From a virus: a stretch of 32,268 nucleotides of DNA. The notes below the pieces were generated by a model, which saw nothing but the letters and a program-made list of their open reading frames with translations, searched no databases and had not been told where the DNA came from. Shown one piece after another: positions 14,567 to 24,362 of this stretch (position 1 is its first letter; every line of letters starts with the position of its first letter). The position numbers and the translations under genes are program-made. The stretch is from positions 1 through 32,268 of IMG/VR virus record IMGVR_UViG_3300047370_000004; one strand, 5' to 3'.

Positions 14567-14827
14567 TTAGGCTTCCTCTTCGCTATTGTCGCGCTTTGTC
14601 AGCACTTCGTCGCGGATTGCGACTTGTTGCTTCAGGGTGTTCACCACGTCGACTAGGGCGCGATAGTGGTAATAAGTGATCGAGCGTTCTTTGTTCTCTT
14701 CTGGTTTTGAGTTCACAAAGTTCTGGAATGTCTGTTCCACTAGCTTGTTGACCACATTGTTAAAGGCTGGGGACTTGAGTAATACCTCTGCGTCCTCACC
14801 GTGCTGAATGAGTTCTTCTTCAGTCAT
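14567..14827 (-). CDS. Conserved hypothetical protein between portal and scaffold, 86 aa
   Basis: Soluble helical protein with a recognisable wording (LLKSPAFNNVVNKLVEQTFQ) that I recall from small proteins next to portal genes in marine phages. It carries a Tyr-rich stretch (SITYYHYRALVDVV) and an acidic end. It lies 6 nt before the scaffold gene. It may be a minor head protein; nothing in the sequence shows the function. Confidence 0.65.
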   Translation of the reverse strand: MTEEELIQHGEDAEVLLKSPAFNNVVNKLVEQTFQNFVNSKPEENKERSITYYHYRALVDVVNTLKQQVAIRDEVLTKRDNSEEEA

Positions 14828-14870
14828 GCTGCTCTCTTTGGTTGGTTGGGGGCCTGGGAGACCCTAAGGT

Positions 14871-16910
14871 CTACCCAGTTGGTGAAGCGATTGCGCGGAC
14901 GTCGTCTGCGGTTCTCGCAATCTCTAGTTCGGCTTTGTCGACAAACTGTTTGTGTTCCAGTTGTGCCTCTTTCAGATCCATACTGTCTGACTGAATTGCA
15001 AAGCCTTGTTGTGCTTTCATTTGCTCCAGCTGTAGTTTCATCTGGGCAACTTGTGCATCCATCTGTGCCTTCATCTCGGCAACCGCTGTCTGACGCTCTT
15101 GAAGCTCCATTTGCTTCTGTTGCATCTGCATTGCCATCTCTTGCATTGGATCTGGCTGTTCTGGTGGTTGCTCTTGTGGGGCTGTCAGATAGTCTTTGAC
15201 GTTCTTGATGCCGTTCTGCTCCATGACGTGTGTCATGAGGTTGTACTGGTTCTCAGGTGTATACATCGTTGACAATGTTGGGTCCTGAGACATCAGGCCG
15301 TGTAGCACCAGGTACTTCTGTGCTTCAGCTTCCTGTTCACCGTAGCCTAGGTGCATCTCGACAGTGACATCACGTTTAGATCCCCAGTCACCTGGGTTGA
15401 CCGCCACGTAATCACCAGCGATCTCCACGATCTTGGCTTGTGGTTCGTTCTCGACGACCAGCTGGTAGATTAGCTGATACAGAGGTTTCAAGAAGTTGTT
15501 CGCAAAGTTACGTGCAATGATCTTCTGACGTTGCTGTGACATAGTCGCCAGCTGTTCAACCATAGCAGCTGAGTTCTGCTTACTGATGGCATCCTTGTTG
15601 AGACCCTGGGATAGACGTGAGACGCCTGTAGTGTCCTCTTTGTCTTCGTCCAGCATCTGGATCGTCTGGAAGATAAACGGGTTCAACGGTGCTTGTACCA
15701 TCGGACTGATGGCGTCTGGGCGTGACACGTTGACGATACCACCGACACGGTTGTCGATCAGTTCACGTGGGTTCGTTAGACCGCCCTTGACCACAGTGTA
15801 ACGTGGGTTGTTCGTGATCATCGCGTGATCCAGGATCGAGCGTGTCAGAACTGTACGTGCAGTCTGGATAGGGACAACCTTGGACCCGAAATTGGAACCA
15901 AAGAACGAGTGTGGGATCGGTAGTGGTACAAAGGCACAAAACGGTTTGTATGTGCACTGCTCTTTGTGCAGCACGACGTTCCCAGCTTTGATTACTTTGT
16001 ACGTCTCAGCGATCCCAGAGCCATCGAGATCGATGTCGATATAAAGCTCATAAACAGTGATACTTCTAACTTGATCCTGGAAACCTTTAGCGTTGAAGCC
16101 ACGGTCTTGACCAATCTCTTCGTGACGTGCCAGGACCTCTGGATCGGTTTCCATTTCGACGTCTTCGTGATCGCCGATTTTAGCAATGAGCTTTTCGTCA
16201 TATCCAGCCTCTCGTAGTTCTGAGATCGTCATTGTCGTACGATGACCCAGGAAACCAACGTCGTCTAAAGACTTGGCTTGTGGTTCGATGACAAACTGTT
16301 CAGGCGCAATTGCCTCGATGACCACCTGGCTGGTGTCCTGGAAGACACGTAGGTCACCAGAGTATAGACCAAGCTCGTCTTGCTCGACTTCCTCGATTTC
16401 TACGTTGTCCTGGGCAACAATAGCGTCAAACTCTTCCTCAGTTAGATCCTGGATTGGCTCTAGGTAGCTGTCCTCACGCTCGTCCCAGTAGACTTTACAT
16501 AGACCAGCACGTGCAATGAGACCGTCGTGGATGACAGACTGCATAACCTCGAACAGGTTGTTCTGACGGTTTGCCACGTAGTCACAATAGGCTGTAGCGA
16601 TCTCAGCGATACGCACGTCCTCTCCAGTCTGCGCAGCGAAACGCACGGTCTTGTAGCCTGTGCTGAATGTCTCTAGCAGTGCAGCCTTCATGCTTTCGAC
16701 GGCATCATAGACATCCATAGAGACATACTTGGAGTTACCGTCGTGCGCTGGGCGTGGGAGCGTAGCGTTGTAAAAGTCGATTACCTTACGGCGTTCCCGA
16801 CTGATCTGACTGTCGTAATACCCGATAGACCTACGGATGTTATCATCGAGGATCGTGACGAGTTTATCGTCGTCCACCGCTTTGTAGTCTTTTTTATCCA
16901 TAGTGATCAT
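14871..16910 (-). CDS. Portal protein
   Basis: 679 residues. It forms the dodecameric ring through which DNA enters the head. The N-terminal part has the usual opening (SIGYYDSQISRERRKVIDFYNATLPRP), the central part has FVPLPIPHSFFGSN and the RTVLTRSILDHA stretch of the portal stem, and GVSRLSQGLNKDAI is another portal motif. The last ~100 residues are Gln/Met-rich and coiled coil (MQQKQMELQERQTAVAEMK). Start ATG 16910 overlaps the large terminase stop (ATGA); a second Met three codons later is possible. It lies directly after the terminase, as expected for the motor assembly. Confidence 0.93.
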   Translation of the reverse strand: MITMDKKDYKAVDDDKLVTILDDNIRRSIGYYDSQISRERRKVIDFYNATLPRPAHDGNSKYVSMDVYDAVESMKAALLETFSTGYKTVRFAAQTGEDVRIAEIATAYCDYVANRQNNLFEVMQSVIHDGLIARAGLCKVYWDEREDSYLEPIQDLTEEEFDAIVAQDNVEIEEVEQDELGLYSGDLRVFQDTSQVVIEAIAPEQFVIEPQAKSLDDVGFLGHRTTMTISELREAGYDEKLIAKIGDHEDVEMETDPEVLARHEEIGQDRGFNAKGFQDQVRSITVYELYIDIDLDGSGIAETYKVIKAGNVVLHKEQCTYKPFCAFVPLPIPHSFFGSNFGSKVVPIQTARTVLTRSILDHAMITNNPRYTVVKGGLTNPRELIDNRVGGIVNVSRPDAISPMVQAPLNPFIFQTIQMLDEDKEDTTGVSRLSQGLNKDAISKQNSAAMVEQLATMSQQRQKIIARNFANNFLKPLYQLIYQLVVENEPQAKIVEIAGDYVAVNPGDWGSKRDVTVEMHLGYGEQEAEAQKYLVLHGLMSQDPTLSTMYTPENQYNLMTHVMEQNGIKNVKDYLTAPQEQPPEQPDPMQEMAMQMQQKQMELQERQTAVAEMKAQMDAQVAQMKLQLEQMKAQQGFAIQSDSMDLKEAQLEHKQFVDKAELEIARTADDVRAIASPTG

Positions 16911-18514
16911 ACCATTTCAATGTAATAGTCATCTGCACTCTCTATCGGCTCCCAGGCACCTTCGTGCACGTGATTGGCTAATGCCAACGACATGACACAG
17001 TCGTCGTAGCATCCTGGTTCAGCTTCCATAGATCCGCTCTCAGTCACGACATATGTGAGCATTTCGCGGATCGTTGTTTTGTCATTGAGTTCTATCTCGT
17101 TCTCACGGACAGACGCTCGTAGCTCGTCAATGATTAGAGGCTTGGTTTTTGCTGTCGTACTAAAGCCCAACTTGATGGTTTCTTTGTCCGTCAGCTTGTC
17201 GACCTGAACCTCAGTAAAGAAGTTCGGGTAGGCCATGTCTTTAGCCAGCCTGGTGCACGTCAAAAGGCCGTGACCGTTGTTTTCAACAATAATGTATGCA
17301 TCGTTGAAGAAGGTACCTAGGTGATACAACACAGTTGCGTAGTAGTCTGGGTGCACATGGCCTCTCCAGGTTGCCACTTGGCGTTTCTTACTGTCGAGGA
17401 CCTGGGCAACACTGTAGTCACCACCTCGGACGCCCATAGCGACGTCGGCACCGATGACATACTGCTCACCAGGGTCATGACGACGGTACATCGTCAGTTC
17501 GCCTCGGACGTTGTTCAGCCAGTCTTCACCCTCTAGTGCTAGACGCTCTTGTACGTCCTCTGTAGTGCCCATAGACTCTTGCAGCTGCTCTGGGTTAAAC
17601 ACGGGTCTACCTGTCGTCAGGAAGGCTTCCTCAGGCTCTGAGGGGTACTCCTGTTTGAACAGGTCGAGACCATTCTGTGCAACCTTGCGACGACGGAACA
17701 TAAGCTGCTCGTCATCTAGGTCATACTTGGACGCAAGCTCTTCTTCGTCGGGTGTGCGCTCGAAGTTTTCTGGGACCGTCTCTCGATACTCTGGGTCTGC
17801 AAACCAAGGGATGAACACAGGCACGTAACCGTTGGTTCCCTCGACTGCGCCCTTCCAGAGATCATAGAAGATCCCGCTGACACCATTGGCTGTGCTCTCG
17901 ACAAATATAGCAGTTCCTGGCGCATTGGGGACAGCTTGGGTCAGCGAGTTCCAGTTGTCGGCAGCGGTGGTCTTAGACCAGAACGCAAGCTCCGACGCAT
18001 GAACGTGTGTCAGGGTCTCACCCCGACCAATAGCTTCACCGCCAGCTGTCGCAACGACATAACTTGAGTCTAGGACGTCAAACGACAGTTCGCGGCGGGA
18101 TGAATACTTAGTGTGTGGCTTCAGGATCTCAGGGCAGTTCTCATGATACCTTTTGGTCATGTCAAACAATGCGCGCGTAGAGTCACTGTGGTGGGTAATC
18201 ACTAGTGCCTTCGCAGCTTTGCGCTGGGAGACACTGAAGTATAGGTAGCCGCCAACGTAGGTCGATAGACCTTGCTGACGCGCCTTCAGAATGATCACTC
18301 GGACTTTGCCTTCTGTCTCTAGTTGCTTAGTGACAGCGTCGTTGAGGATCTCCTGGGCTGGTTTCAATCTGAGGGGCGCAATGTCACCTGACTTGGTGCG
18401 GATCTTTAGTGCGCCATTCGCGTAGAAGCTGAAGTCAGTATACAGTCGCTTACGGACCTCAGCCAGCTGCTCCTTGGTAGCCATCTTCGGCTTAGTCTGC
18501 TTCGTCACCGTCAT
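16907..18514 (-). CDS. terL: Terminase large subunit
   Basis: 535 residues. ATPase part: Walker A-like KARQQGLST (78-86), a Walker B region ending in E175 (HVHASELAFW), and a coupling motif near VESTANG. Nuclease part: D357 (VIGADVAMG), E411 (IIVENNGHG) and an Asp in YDDCVMSLALA near the C-terminus, the typical RNase H-fold acidic residues. It packages DNA into the prohead and cuts the concatemer. It overlaps the small terminase by 23 nt at 5' and the portal by 4 nt at 3'. Neither ATG 18514 nor the next in-frame ATG at 18484 has a clear ribosome-binding site, so coupled translation from the small terminase is likely. Confidence 0.95.
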   Translation of the reverse strand: MTVTKQTKPKMATKEQLAEVRKRLYTDFSFYANGALKIRTKSGDIAPLRLKPAQEILNDAVTKQLETEGKVRVIILKARQQGLSTYVGGYLYFSVSQRKAAKALVITHHSDSTRALFDMTKRYHENCPEILKPHTKYSSRRELSFDVLDSSYVVATAGGEAIGRGETLTHVHASELAFWSKTTAADNWNSLTQAVPNAPGTAIFVESTANGVSGIFYDLWKGAVEGTNGYVPVFIPWFADPEYRETVPENFERTPDEEELASKYDLDDEQLMFRRRKVAQNGLDLFKQEYPSEPEEAFLTTGRPVFNPEQLQESMGTTEDVQERLALEGEDWLNNVRGELTMYRRHDPGEQYVIGADVAMGVRGGDYSVAQVLDSKKRQVATWRGHVHPDYYATVLYHLGTFFNDAYIIVENNGHGLLTCTRLAKDMAYPNFFTEVQVDKLTDKETIKLGFSTTAKTKPLIIDELRASVRENEIELNDKTTIREMLTYVVTESGSMEAEPGCYDDCVMSLALANHVHEGAWEPIESADDYYIEMV

Positions 18515-18980
18515 TGGTATCTAGCAGTGAGCTTAGGAACTCCTCAGCTTTACCGACAGTGATCTCAGACTTGGCGACAGGTTTGACCTTGGTGAAGTCC
18601 AGGATCAATTTGGCTGCTTGAAGACGATCACGGTTGTGTACTGGTGTACGCATGATCTCCACTGCGGTTTCGAGTGCTTCCTCTGCGCGTAGGTCTTCGA
18701 TGTCATACTCTTTCTTCATGATACTTACCGCCCTTTTGGCGTCCTCTTTAGCCTTGTCGACGATAGGCTTGATGGTTTCCTTACTGTAACCGTCGGGAAC
18801 GTTTAGCGGTCGACCGCCCTTGTTCTTTCGGTTCTTCAGCATTTCTCGGAACTTTGCCCGACCCTCGGGTGTCTGATGCTGTAGTGCCAGCGGGTTCTTT
18901 GACGCTGGTCTTGCTCGACCTGGCATTACCTTTGGCTTTGCTGGTTTCTTCTTTCGAGGCTCGTTTGGCTTGTGGCCCAT
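18492..18980 (-). CDS. terS: Probable terminase small subunit
   Basis: 162 residues. A basic N-terminus (EPRKKKPAKPKVMPGRARP) and a KNKGGRP-type motif are followed by a helical C-terminal half (AEEALETAVEIMRTPVHNRDRLQAAKLILDF) ending in an acidic tail. Position just upstream of the large terminase, with overlap, and this composition fit the DNA-recognition subunit. Start ATG 18980 has a GGAGACGAC site. The first 200 nt are shared with another frame that belongs to the upstream gene. The assignment is by position and features, not by a clear motif. Confidence 0.7.
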   Translation of the reverse strand: MGHKPNEPRKKKPAKPKVMPGRARPASKNPLALQHQTPEGRAKFREMLKNRKNKGGRPLNVPDGYSKETIKPIVDKAKEDAKRAVSIMKKEYDIEDLRAEEALETAVEIMRTPVHNRDRLQAAKLILDFTKVKPVAKSEITVGKAEEFLSSLLDTNDGDEAD

Positions 18981-19170
18981 CTGTCGTCTCCACTAGGTTG
19001 TTTATGATAGACAGTGTCTCTGGACATTGTTTGCAGAACACTGGTGCGGGGATTGCCTGGGCGACCTCACGCAACACAGTGTCCTGTTGTGCTTTGGTTA
19101 GGAGCTTTGATGACTTGACGACATCAATAGCCTCTAGGATTGGAACCAGGTCCAATGCAGTCTTTAACAT
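18781..19170 (-). CDS. Hypothetical protein overlapping the small terminase, 129 aa
   Basis: Starts at ATG 19170 with an excellent AAGGAGAGCGAA ribosome-binding site. The first ~63 residues look like a normal protein (DLVPILEAIDVVKSSKLLTKAQQDT...) with a CKQC motif. The rest, from about residue 64, lies in another frame over the start of the small terminase gene and is a low-complexity basic tail (RASKEETSKAKGNARSSK). The N-terminal part is the better supported one. No family recognised. Confidence 0.6.
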   Translation of the reverse strand: MLKTALDLVPILEAIDVVKSSKLLTKAQQDTVLREVAQAIPAPVFCKQCPETLSIINNLVETTDGPQAKRASKEETSKAKGNARSSKTSVKEPAGTTASDTRGSGKVPRNAEEPKEQGRSTAKRSRRLQ

Positions 19171-19189
19171 TTCGCTCTCCTTGGGGGTC

Positions 19190-22100
19190 TTAGGCTTGTG
19201 ACAACATGCCTGGTGCCATTGGTGCGTTTAGTGCGCCTGGTGGCATCTGTTGTTGCCTACGTTCTTCATCGTCATCCATAGCCATTTCCAGGGCAACTAA
19301 TGCTGCCATGACAACCGCTAGTGGATGTGCATAGAACTGGATGACCTTGTTGTCAGCCTTACGGAACTCTTGCTGGATCATCTTAGATGTCACAGGCATT
19401 AGCTTCTTGGCTAACTTTGGGTTGATTAGGTAAACCCAGACAGGATCCACAGCAAACTCCGCAGCCATACGAGTGTAGTCTTTGTATGTTTGCTTTGTTT
19501 TTGGTGTAAGACCCGATGTCATTACCTGACGAATAAACCTTACGGCTCTTCGCTCATTTGGGTTTTTAGGTGAATACGCCTCGACGTTCTCCTGTAAATC
19601 AACGATTTCTGCATATGCCTTCTTCTGCGTGGGGGACATCTGTTCCCAATCCGCATCCAGTAGTGGCTTAATTGCACTGTCGGTAAACGATCCTGGTGGC
19701 GTAAAGTCAGAACGACCTACAATACCAGTGCCTGGTTTAGACGACTGCTTTCTGTTGATAAAGTAAGAGTATACCTCTTGTTCACCCTTACCATCTAGTG
19801 GGCCTAAGGTGATCGCATGAGAGATCTCATGTAGAAGGGTGGTCAGTGCTTCAATGTCAGTGACATAGGTACCGTCACCCTTGTCCGCACCAGGTTTCAT
19901 TGCCCAGATTGTACCCTCGGTGCCCTTGCCCTGTTTCTTAGGTCCTTTACGTTGGAACATCCCACGGGCATCACCAATTTTAGCTGGGTCTTGGCCTGTG
20001 TCCAACTTAAGCAAGGTGTTAAGCTCGTTTTGGGACATAGCCAGTCTAACGACGACACCTAGTTTCTTCGCAAACTCGACAGCGTCATTGAAGTTACTGA
20101 TGCCATCTTCAAGTTCGCCACCCTTCAGTCCAATTTGGAACTGAGGACGAATAAGCTCAACGACAGCCTGTTTGTATTGGGCTGGTGTTACTTGGGGCTT
20201 TTCAGCGGGAATGACATCGGGTCTGGGTCCGTCAGGATTGGCTCCTGGGCTGGTATCACGGAGGATTGGCTCTGTAGGGCCTTCCTGGCTTGGGCCATCT
20301 CCACTAGGCCCTCGATAAAGTCCTTCATCGACTCCTTGGGGACTTGGCTGATTATTGACGGCTCCGTCTCCGTCTGCATCGGGGAGTGCTTCTTGGATTT
20401 GGTCATTTGTTATTCCTTCGGCTTCAGCCAACATGATTGCAGCATCTAGATAATCATTATCTGCGCCTCTTCCAGGGGCAACACCCAAATGCCTAAACAA
20501 TTGTTTCTCAGGGTACCACATAAGTGCCTGAAAGTCAGCCGTCTCGATGTTGTATCCAAGATCACGTAGTTTAGCGATTGCAGCCTTTGTAACATCACGC
20601 ATATAAGAGCGTTCATTTGGCCCTTTAGGCTGTGCTTGTAGTTGCGGCTTTAGATTTTTAACATGTGTGCCAGTCTTCTTAAAGAAGTTTGGCTTTTGGT
20701 GGTTCACACCGTTGTCGATCTTATACTGCTTGTAGAACTTCTGATACTTTTTCTCTACATTAGTCACAAAATCGTCAAACAATGCTGGATCTTTATTGAT
20801 CTCACGTTTACCGACGCCCATTTCTTTTAGCGTCTGGTTGATCATCTTCTGCTCAAGTTTACCTGAGCCTTTCATAGCATCCCTGACGTTAACACGACCT
20901 TTGTCAAGATCTGGGTCTGCTACAAACGGACGACCGACCAAGCGGTTCCACATGCGCATCCACCAGATGTCCATCGTTAGTGGATCATAGTTGCCACGGA
21001 TGTTCTGGTAGAAGCCCTGACCAATCTTTGGGCCGATGACGTAAGAGCCTTTGACCTCAGCGTTTGCACCCTCAGACGATGGTACCTTGATTTCGGTTCC
21101 ATACTGCTCGTTAAAACGTGCAATGTAATCATTAAGCTCATTAACAGTGAAGTCACTATCTAAGAAGTCCTGGATTGGCATGTTAGTGCCTGACGCCTGA
21201 TATGCATTGAAGAAGTCAAATGCTTCAACCATAGATGCATTACGTTCGCCACCTTTCTTCCAGGTTGACACAGGCATTGTACCGTTGTCCATAAAGTGAC
21301 GGAAAACCTCTAGAGCATACTGGAAGTTATCCGCAACGGCCTGACCGTTAGACGTAACAGCTAGTGCAAAGTCAAATGCAGCTTCTGCATCAGGTGACTG
21401 GGTGACACGTGGGTCCACAAGAGACACCACACGCTTCGCGGCTTTCAACTTACGGTCATACCATCCGATGGCGTTAGCATCACTCTGTAGAGCGTTTGCA
21501 GCTTCTGTCGCCATGTAGGTCGAGATGATGTCGACGTTCTCAGGTGTGTACTCAAACGGTTCATCACGGCCTGTTGCTGCCTTCCACTTCTCGTACATGT
21601 AGTCAGCTGCTTCAACCAATGTGCGCTTTTGTTTAGGCTTGTATGTGCCTTCACGCATCTTCTGAATATCAGCTTCGCTTGGGGACGAGTTCAAACGTGT
21701 GATATCAATCTCGTTCTCTGGTATCTGTAGTGGATTGACGTAGGACTGCAATGCTGGGTCCTGAGGTACAGAAGGATCACTTGTAGGATCTACGTCAGGC
21801 AACATTGGTTCGTCTGGAGACACACGTGACGCCTGTTGACGTGTCACACGGTCCACATACGGCTGTATGTAAGCATCAATAGCTTCCTGGGGTACACCAG
21901 CCTCTTCTAGCTTCTGCACTTGTTCCTGTGCGGCTGCTACTGGGTCTGAGCCTAGGTTGTTCGCTAGAACATCCAGAGATGTAATCAGACGTCCCTTCTG
22001 TACACGGTTCAGATCTGGATCTGTAGTAACACCCTCGACCAACTCAGCGTTCATTGCCTTGTTAGCCTCGATGCCACGATTGTAGTTCTCTTGGGTTGTG

Positions 22101-24352
22101 AACTGTGGTCCAAACTGCGGTGCCTGGGACATGACATCAGGTGTCGGTGTGTCCTGGGCGGGTGTTTGGTCAATCTTTGGTATATTGACGCCACCGCGCT
22201 GGGCTAAAAGTTGGTCTGGGGCCGCTGCACGTTTTACTACGGTGTCTGGGGTGTTCAAATGCTGGTTAATGACAGGGATAATGTCATTTAGGTTACGGAT
22301 CTTGTTAGTGCCGCCGTCCAAGTTCTTGCGAATGTCACCAAATACGTCTTCGAGGGCCTTAACATCGGGGAATGCGGCCTCGATCTCGGTCATAGCAGCC
22401 TTTAGGCCATCACGATCTAAGCCAGTTCCTGACAAAATGGTGCCAACTGGGCTATTGTCCTTGTCGACTTGAGGTAATCCACCAAGTTCAGCTGCTCGGG
22501 CGTCGTCTTGTTCTTTCTTTAGACGCTCTGCGGCAATTAAGGACGGACCAACGGGGTCTGGTAGTGTCTCTTTGTTTTCAAACTTGTTTACAAAGCGGTT
22601 AACTGCGGATCTGCGCCCTGTGACTGCGTCAATAGCACGTCCAGCACCTACTGCACCAAACTGATAGGGTAGTGAGCCGCCCATAGTGGCGATAGCAACG
22701 CCCTTGTTTGCCATACCTGAGATGACTTTAGAGGGATCATAGGTCCCATCTTCACGTGTAAATGGATTGAACGTGTCAGTGAACTGACTGATGCCGCCCT
22801 TTGTGCCATTCTTGAAGAGATCTGTAAGCTGATTGCCTTCGCGCATCAAATTGGCAATCTGTTGTGCCTCTACCGTTGGCGGTAGTAGACGCATGATTGC
22901 ATCGAAGTTCTCTTGCGTGACCTTAGATTTGACTTTGTTCTTGGACTGTCGGACTGCAACCTGTGCAGCTGCGTAGTCGTCAATGAGTTGGTCTAGTGTC
23001 GCAGCCTGTTTTGGGTTCAAGTACTTCTTGACGGCAGGGTTAGCGACAATCTCTTTGATCTGACCGCTGATTTGCTCGTGTGTTGCCTCTAGTGCTTGTT
23101 TTGCATCACCGTTGCTTCCGACGTCTTTTAGATTGTAGCCATCTTGTTCCGCAATGGATCTTATGCGCTGGGCAAGAGATGCTGCGGCTTGTGACTCTGT
23201 GTCTGACAGGTTGGCGGGATCAACAAGTTTACCGTCTTTGTTAAACAAGGTTCGTGAAACTGTAGCCTCACCAACTGTACTACCTGCACCAGCCAAACCT
23301 TCAATGATAGTATCTTTTGCGCTGAACTGGTCGCCGACTGCCTTAGTTGCGAGAGCTTCGCCAGACGCCTCTGACCCACCCTGGGCGACAGCCTGGCGTT
23401 TGAGAGACTTACGGATGATCTGTTGTGCTACGAGTCCCTGACCAGCGAAGTCGGCTGCGGCGACAACAAGACCTCGGGTCAAGCCCCGCTCGTTTGCTTT
23501 ATCCATTAGATCTTTATTAGCAAACAGCTTCTTTGTTGCTTCAGGATCTGACAGGTCAATACCGTTCTCACTTAGAAAGCTGTTGACCTCGTTAGCATAC
23601 TCACGACCAAGACCGCCAAGTGACATGACAGCTGCACCCGCGACTGGGTTACCTGTCACAGTTGTAGTAGCTGCACCAGCGGCAATCTGCGGTACTGACT
23701 CAGCGATGGTCTCACCCATGAATGCCATGAAACCAAGCGGGTCATCGGTTACTGTGCCAAGCCACCCCATAAAGCTGTCTGGAGCTTCAGCAAGAGACTG
23801 AGCATATGCATCGGCTGTAGGTGAACGCTCGAAGCTGTCTGCAAGTTTAAACAGACGACCAGCTGTTTCTGAGTTTGCACTCAAACGCTTCAAGTATTCA
23901 GATGGGTTCTGCGCTGCGTCTTCACGGTTTTCTAGACGCTTATCTACGACTTGCTGATAATTAACATTAGCCTGGGGAGACACACCATATTGTTGCATCA
24001 TTGAGTTGACCTGTTTTGGATCACTCATGTTTGATGCACGACTTGCAAATGCTTGGTTGGGTACACCAGCACGTAGTGCCTCGTCGTAACGAATTGCCTC
24101 AGGGCTTCTGTTGACGTCGGTAAGTGCGCGGAGATCAGCAGTTGCTAATGCAGTTGGTAGTGTCGCTGCTGTCTGGACTGCGCCGCGTTGGATTGCACGA
24201 CCAACACCAGTGCCCTCTGGGTTAGCTGGGGTCGCTGGGGCCACAGGGGCTGCACCTAACTTCTTTTTAAGAGCAGCTAGAGCACCTTCCCGTGTAGCTC
24301 CAGTGACCTTGTATTTCTTGCCGTCTGGAGCCGTAATAAGGAACTCAGCCAT
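19190..24352 (-). CDS. Giant internal virion protein with HExxH motif
   Basis: 1720 residues from ATG 24352 (MAEFLITAPDGKKYKVTGAT), which has an AGGATAAG site and follows the previous stop by 10 nt; an in-frame ATG at 24412 would overlap that gene. Size and position match the ejection proteins of podoviruses (T7 gp16-like role: travels with DNA into the cell envelope). Residues ~195-275 carry small-residue-rich hydrophobic stretches (QIAAGAATTTVTGNPVAGAA). Near residue 1508 it has LLHEISHAI, an HExxH zinc-protease signature, with E1632 (RMAAEFAVDP) as possible third ligand. A phrase NIETADFQALMWYPEKQL is shared with other large phage virion proteins. No lysozyme or transglycosylase motif was found. 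Role and enzymatic activity are inferred. Confidence 0.8.
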   Translation of the reverse strand: MAEFLITAPDGKKYKVTGATREGALAALKKKLGAAPVAPATPANPEGTGVGRAIQRGAVQTAATLPTALATADLRALTDVNRSPEAIRYDEALRAGVPNQAFASRASNMSDPKQVNSMMQQYGVSPQANVNYQQVVDKRLENREDAAQNPSEYLKRLSANSETAGRLFKLADSFERSPTADAYAQSLAEAPDSFMGWLGTVTDDPLGFMAFMGETIAESVPQIAAGAATTTVTGNPVAGAAVMSLGGLGREYANEVNSFLSENGIDLSDPEATKKLFANKDLMDKANERGLTRGLVVAAADFAGQGLVAQQIIRKSLKRQAVAQGGSEASGEALATKAVGDQFSAKDTIIEGLAGAGSTVGEATVSRTLFNKDGKLVDPANLSDTESQAAASLAQRIRSIAEQDGYNLKDVGSNGDAKQALEATHEQISGQIKEIVANPAVKKYLNPKQAATLDQLIDDYAAAQVAVRQSKNKVKSKVTQENFDAIMRLLPPTVEAQQIANLMREGNQLTDLFKNGTKGGISQFTDTFNPFTREDGTYDPSKVISGMANKGVAIATMGGSLPYQFGAVGAGRAIDAVTGRRSAVNRFVNKFENKETLPDPVGPSLIAAERLKKEQDDARAAELGGLPQVDKDNSPVGTILSGTGLDRDGLKAAMTEIEAAFPDVKALEDVFGDIRKNLDGGTNKIRNLNDIIPVINQHLNTPDTVVKRAAAPDQLLAQRGGVNIPKIDQTPAQDTPTPDVMSQAPQFGPQFTTQENYNRGIEANKAMNAELVEGVTTDPDLNRVQKGRLITSLDVLANNLGSDPVAAAQEQVQKLEEAGVPQEAIDAYIQPYVDRVTRQQASRVSPDEPMLPDVDPTSDPSVPQDPALQSYVNPLQIPENEIDITRLNSSPSEADIQKMREGTYKPKQKRTLVEAADYMYEKWKAATGRDEPFEYTPENVDIISTYMATEAANALQSDANAIGWYDRKLKAAKRVVSLVDPRVTQSPDAEAAFDFALAVTSNGQAVADNFQYALEVFRHFMDNGTMPVSTWKKGGERNASMVEAFDFFNAYQASGTNMPIQDFLDSDFTVNELNDYIARFNEQYGTEIKVPSSEGANAEVKGSYVIGPKIGQGFYQNIRGNYDPLTMDIWWMRMWNRLVGRPFVADPDLDKGRVNVRDAMKGSGKLEQKMINQTLKEMGVGKREINKDPALFDDFVTNVEKKYQKFYKQYKIDNGVNHQKPNFFKKTGTHVKNLKPQLQAQPKGPNERSYMRDVTKAAIAKLRDLGYNIETADFQALMWYPEKQLFRHLGVAPGRGADNDYLDAAIMLAEAEGITNDQIQEALPDADGDGAVNNQPSPQGVDEGLYRGPSGDGPSQEGPTEPILRDTSPGANPDGPRPDVIPAEKPQVTPAQYKQAVVELIRPQFQIGLKGGELEDGISNFNDAVEFAKKLGVVVRLAMSQNELNTLLKLDTGQDPAKIGDARGMFQRKGPKKQGKGTEGTIWAMKPGADKGDGTYVTDIEALTTLLHEISHAITLGPLDGKGEQEVYSYFINRKQSSKPGTGIVGRSDFTPPGSFTDSAIKPLLDADWEQMSPTQKKAYAEIVDLQENVEAYSPKNPNERRAVRFIRQVMTSGLTPKTKQTYKDYTRMAAEFAVDPVWVYLINPKLAKKLMPVTSKMIQQEFRKADNKVIQFYAHPLAVVMAALVALEMAMDDDEERRQQQMPPGALNAPMAPGMLSQA

Positions 24353-24362
24353 ATGTCTTATC

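Noticed and set aside
19180-19198. Fifth phage promoter copy (TGGGGGTCTTAGG)
   Set aside because: It shares only part of the 17-nt element and overlaps the strong ribosome-binding region of the gene before the small terminase. All other copies are identical over 17 nt.
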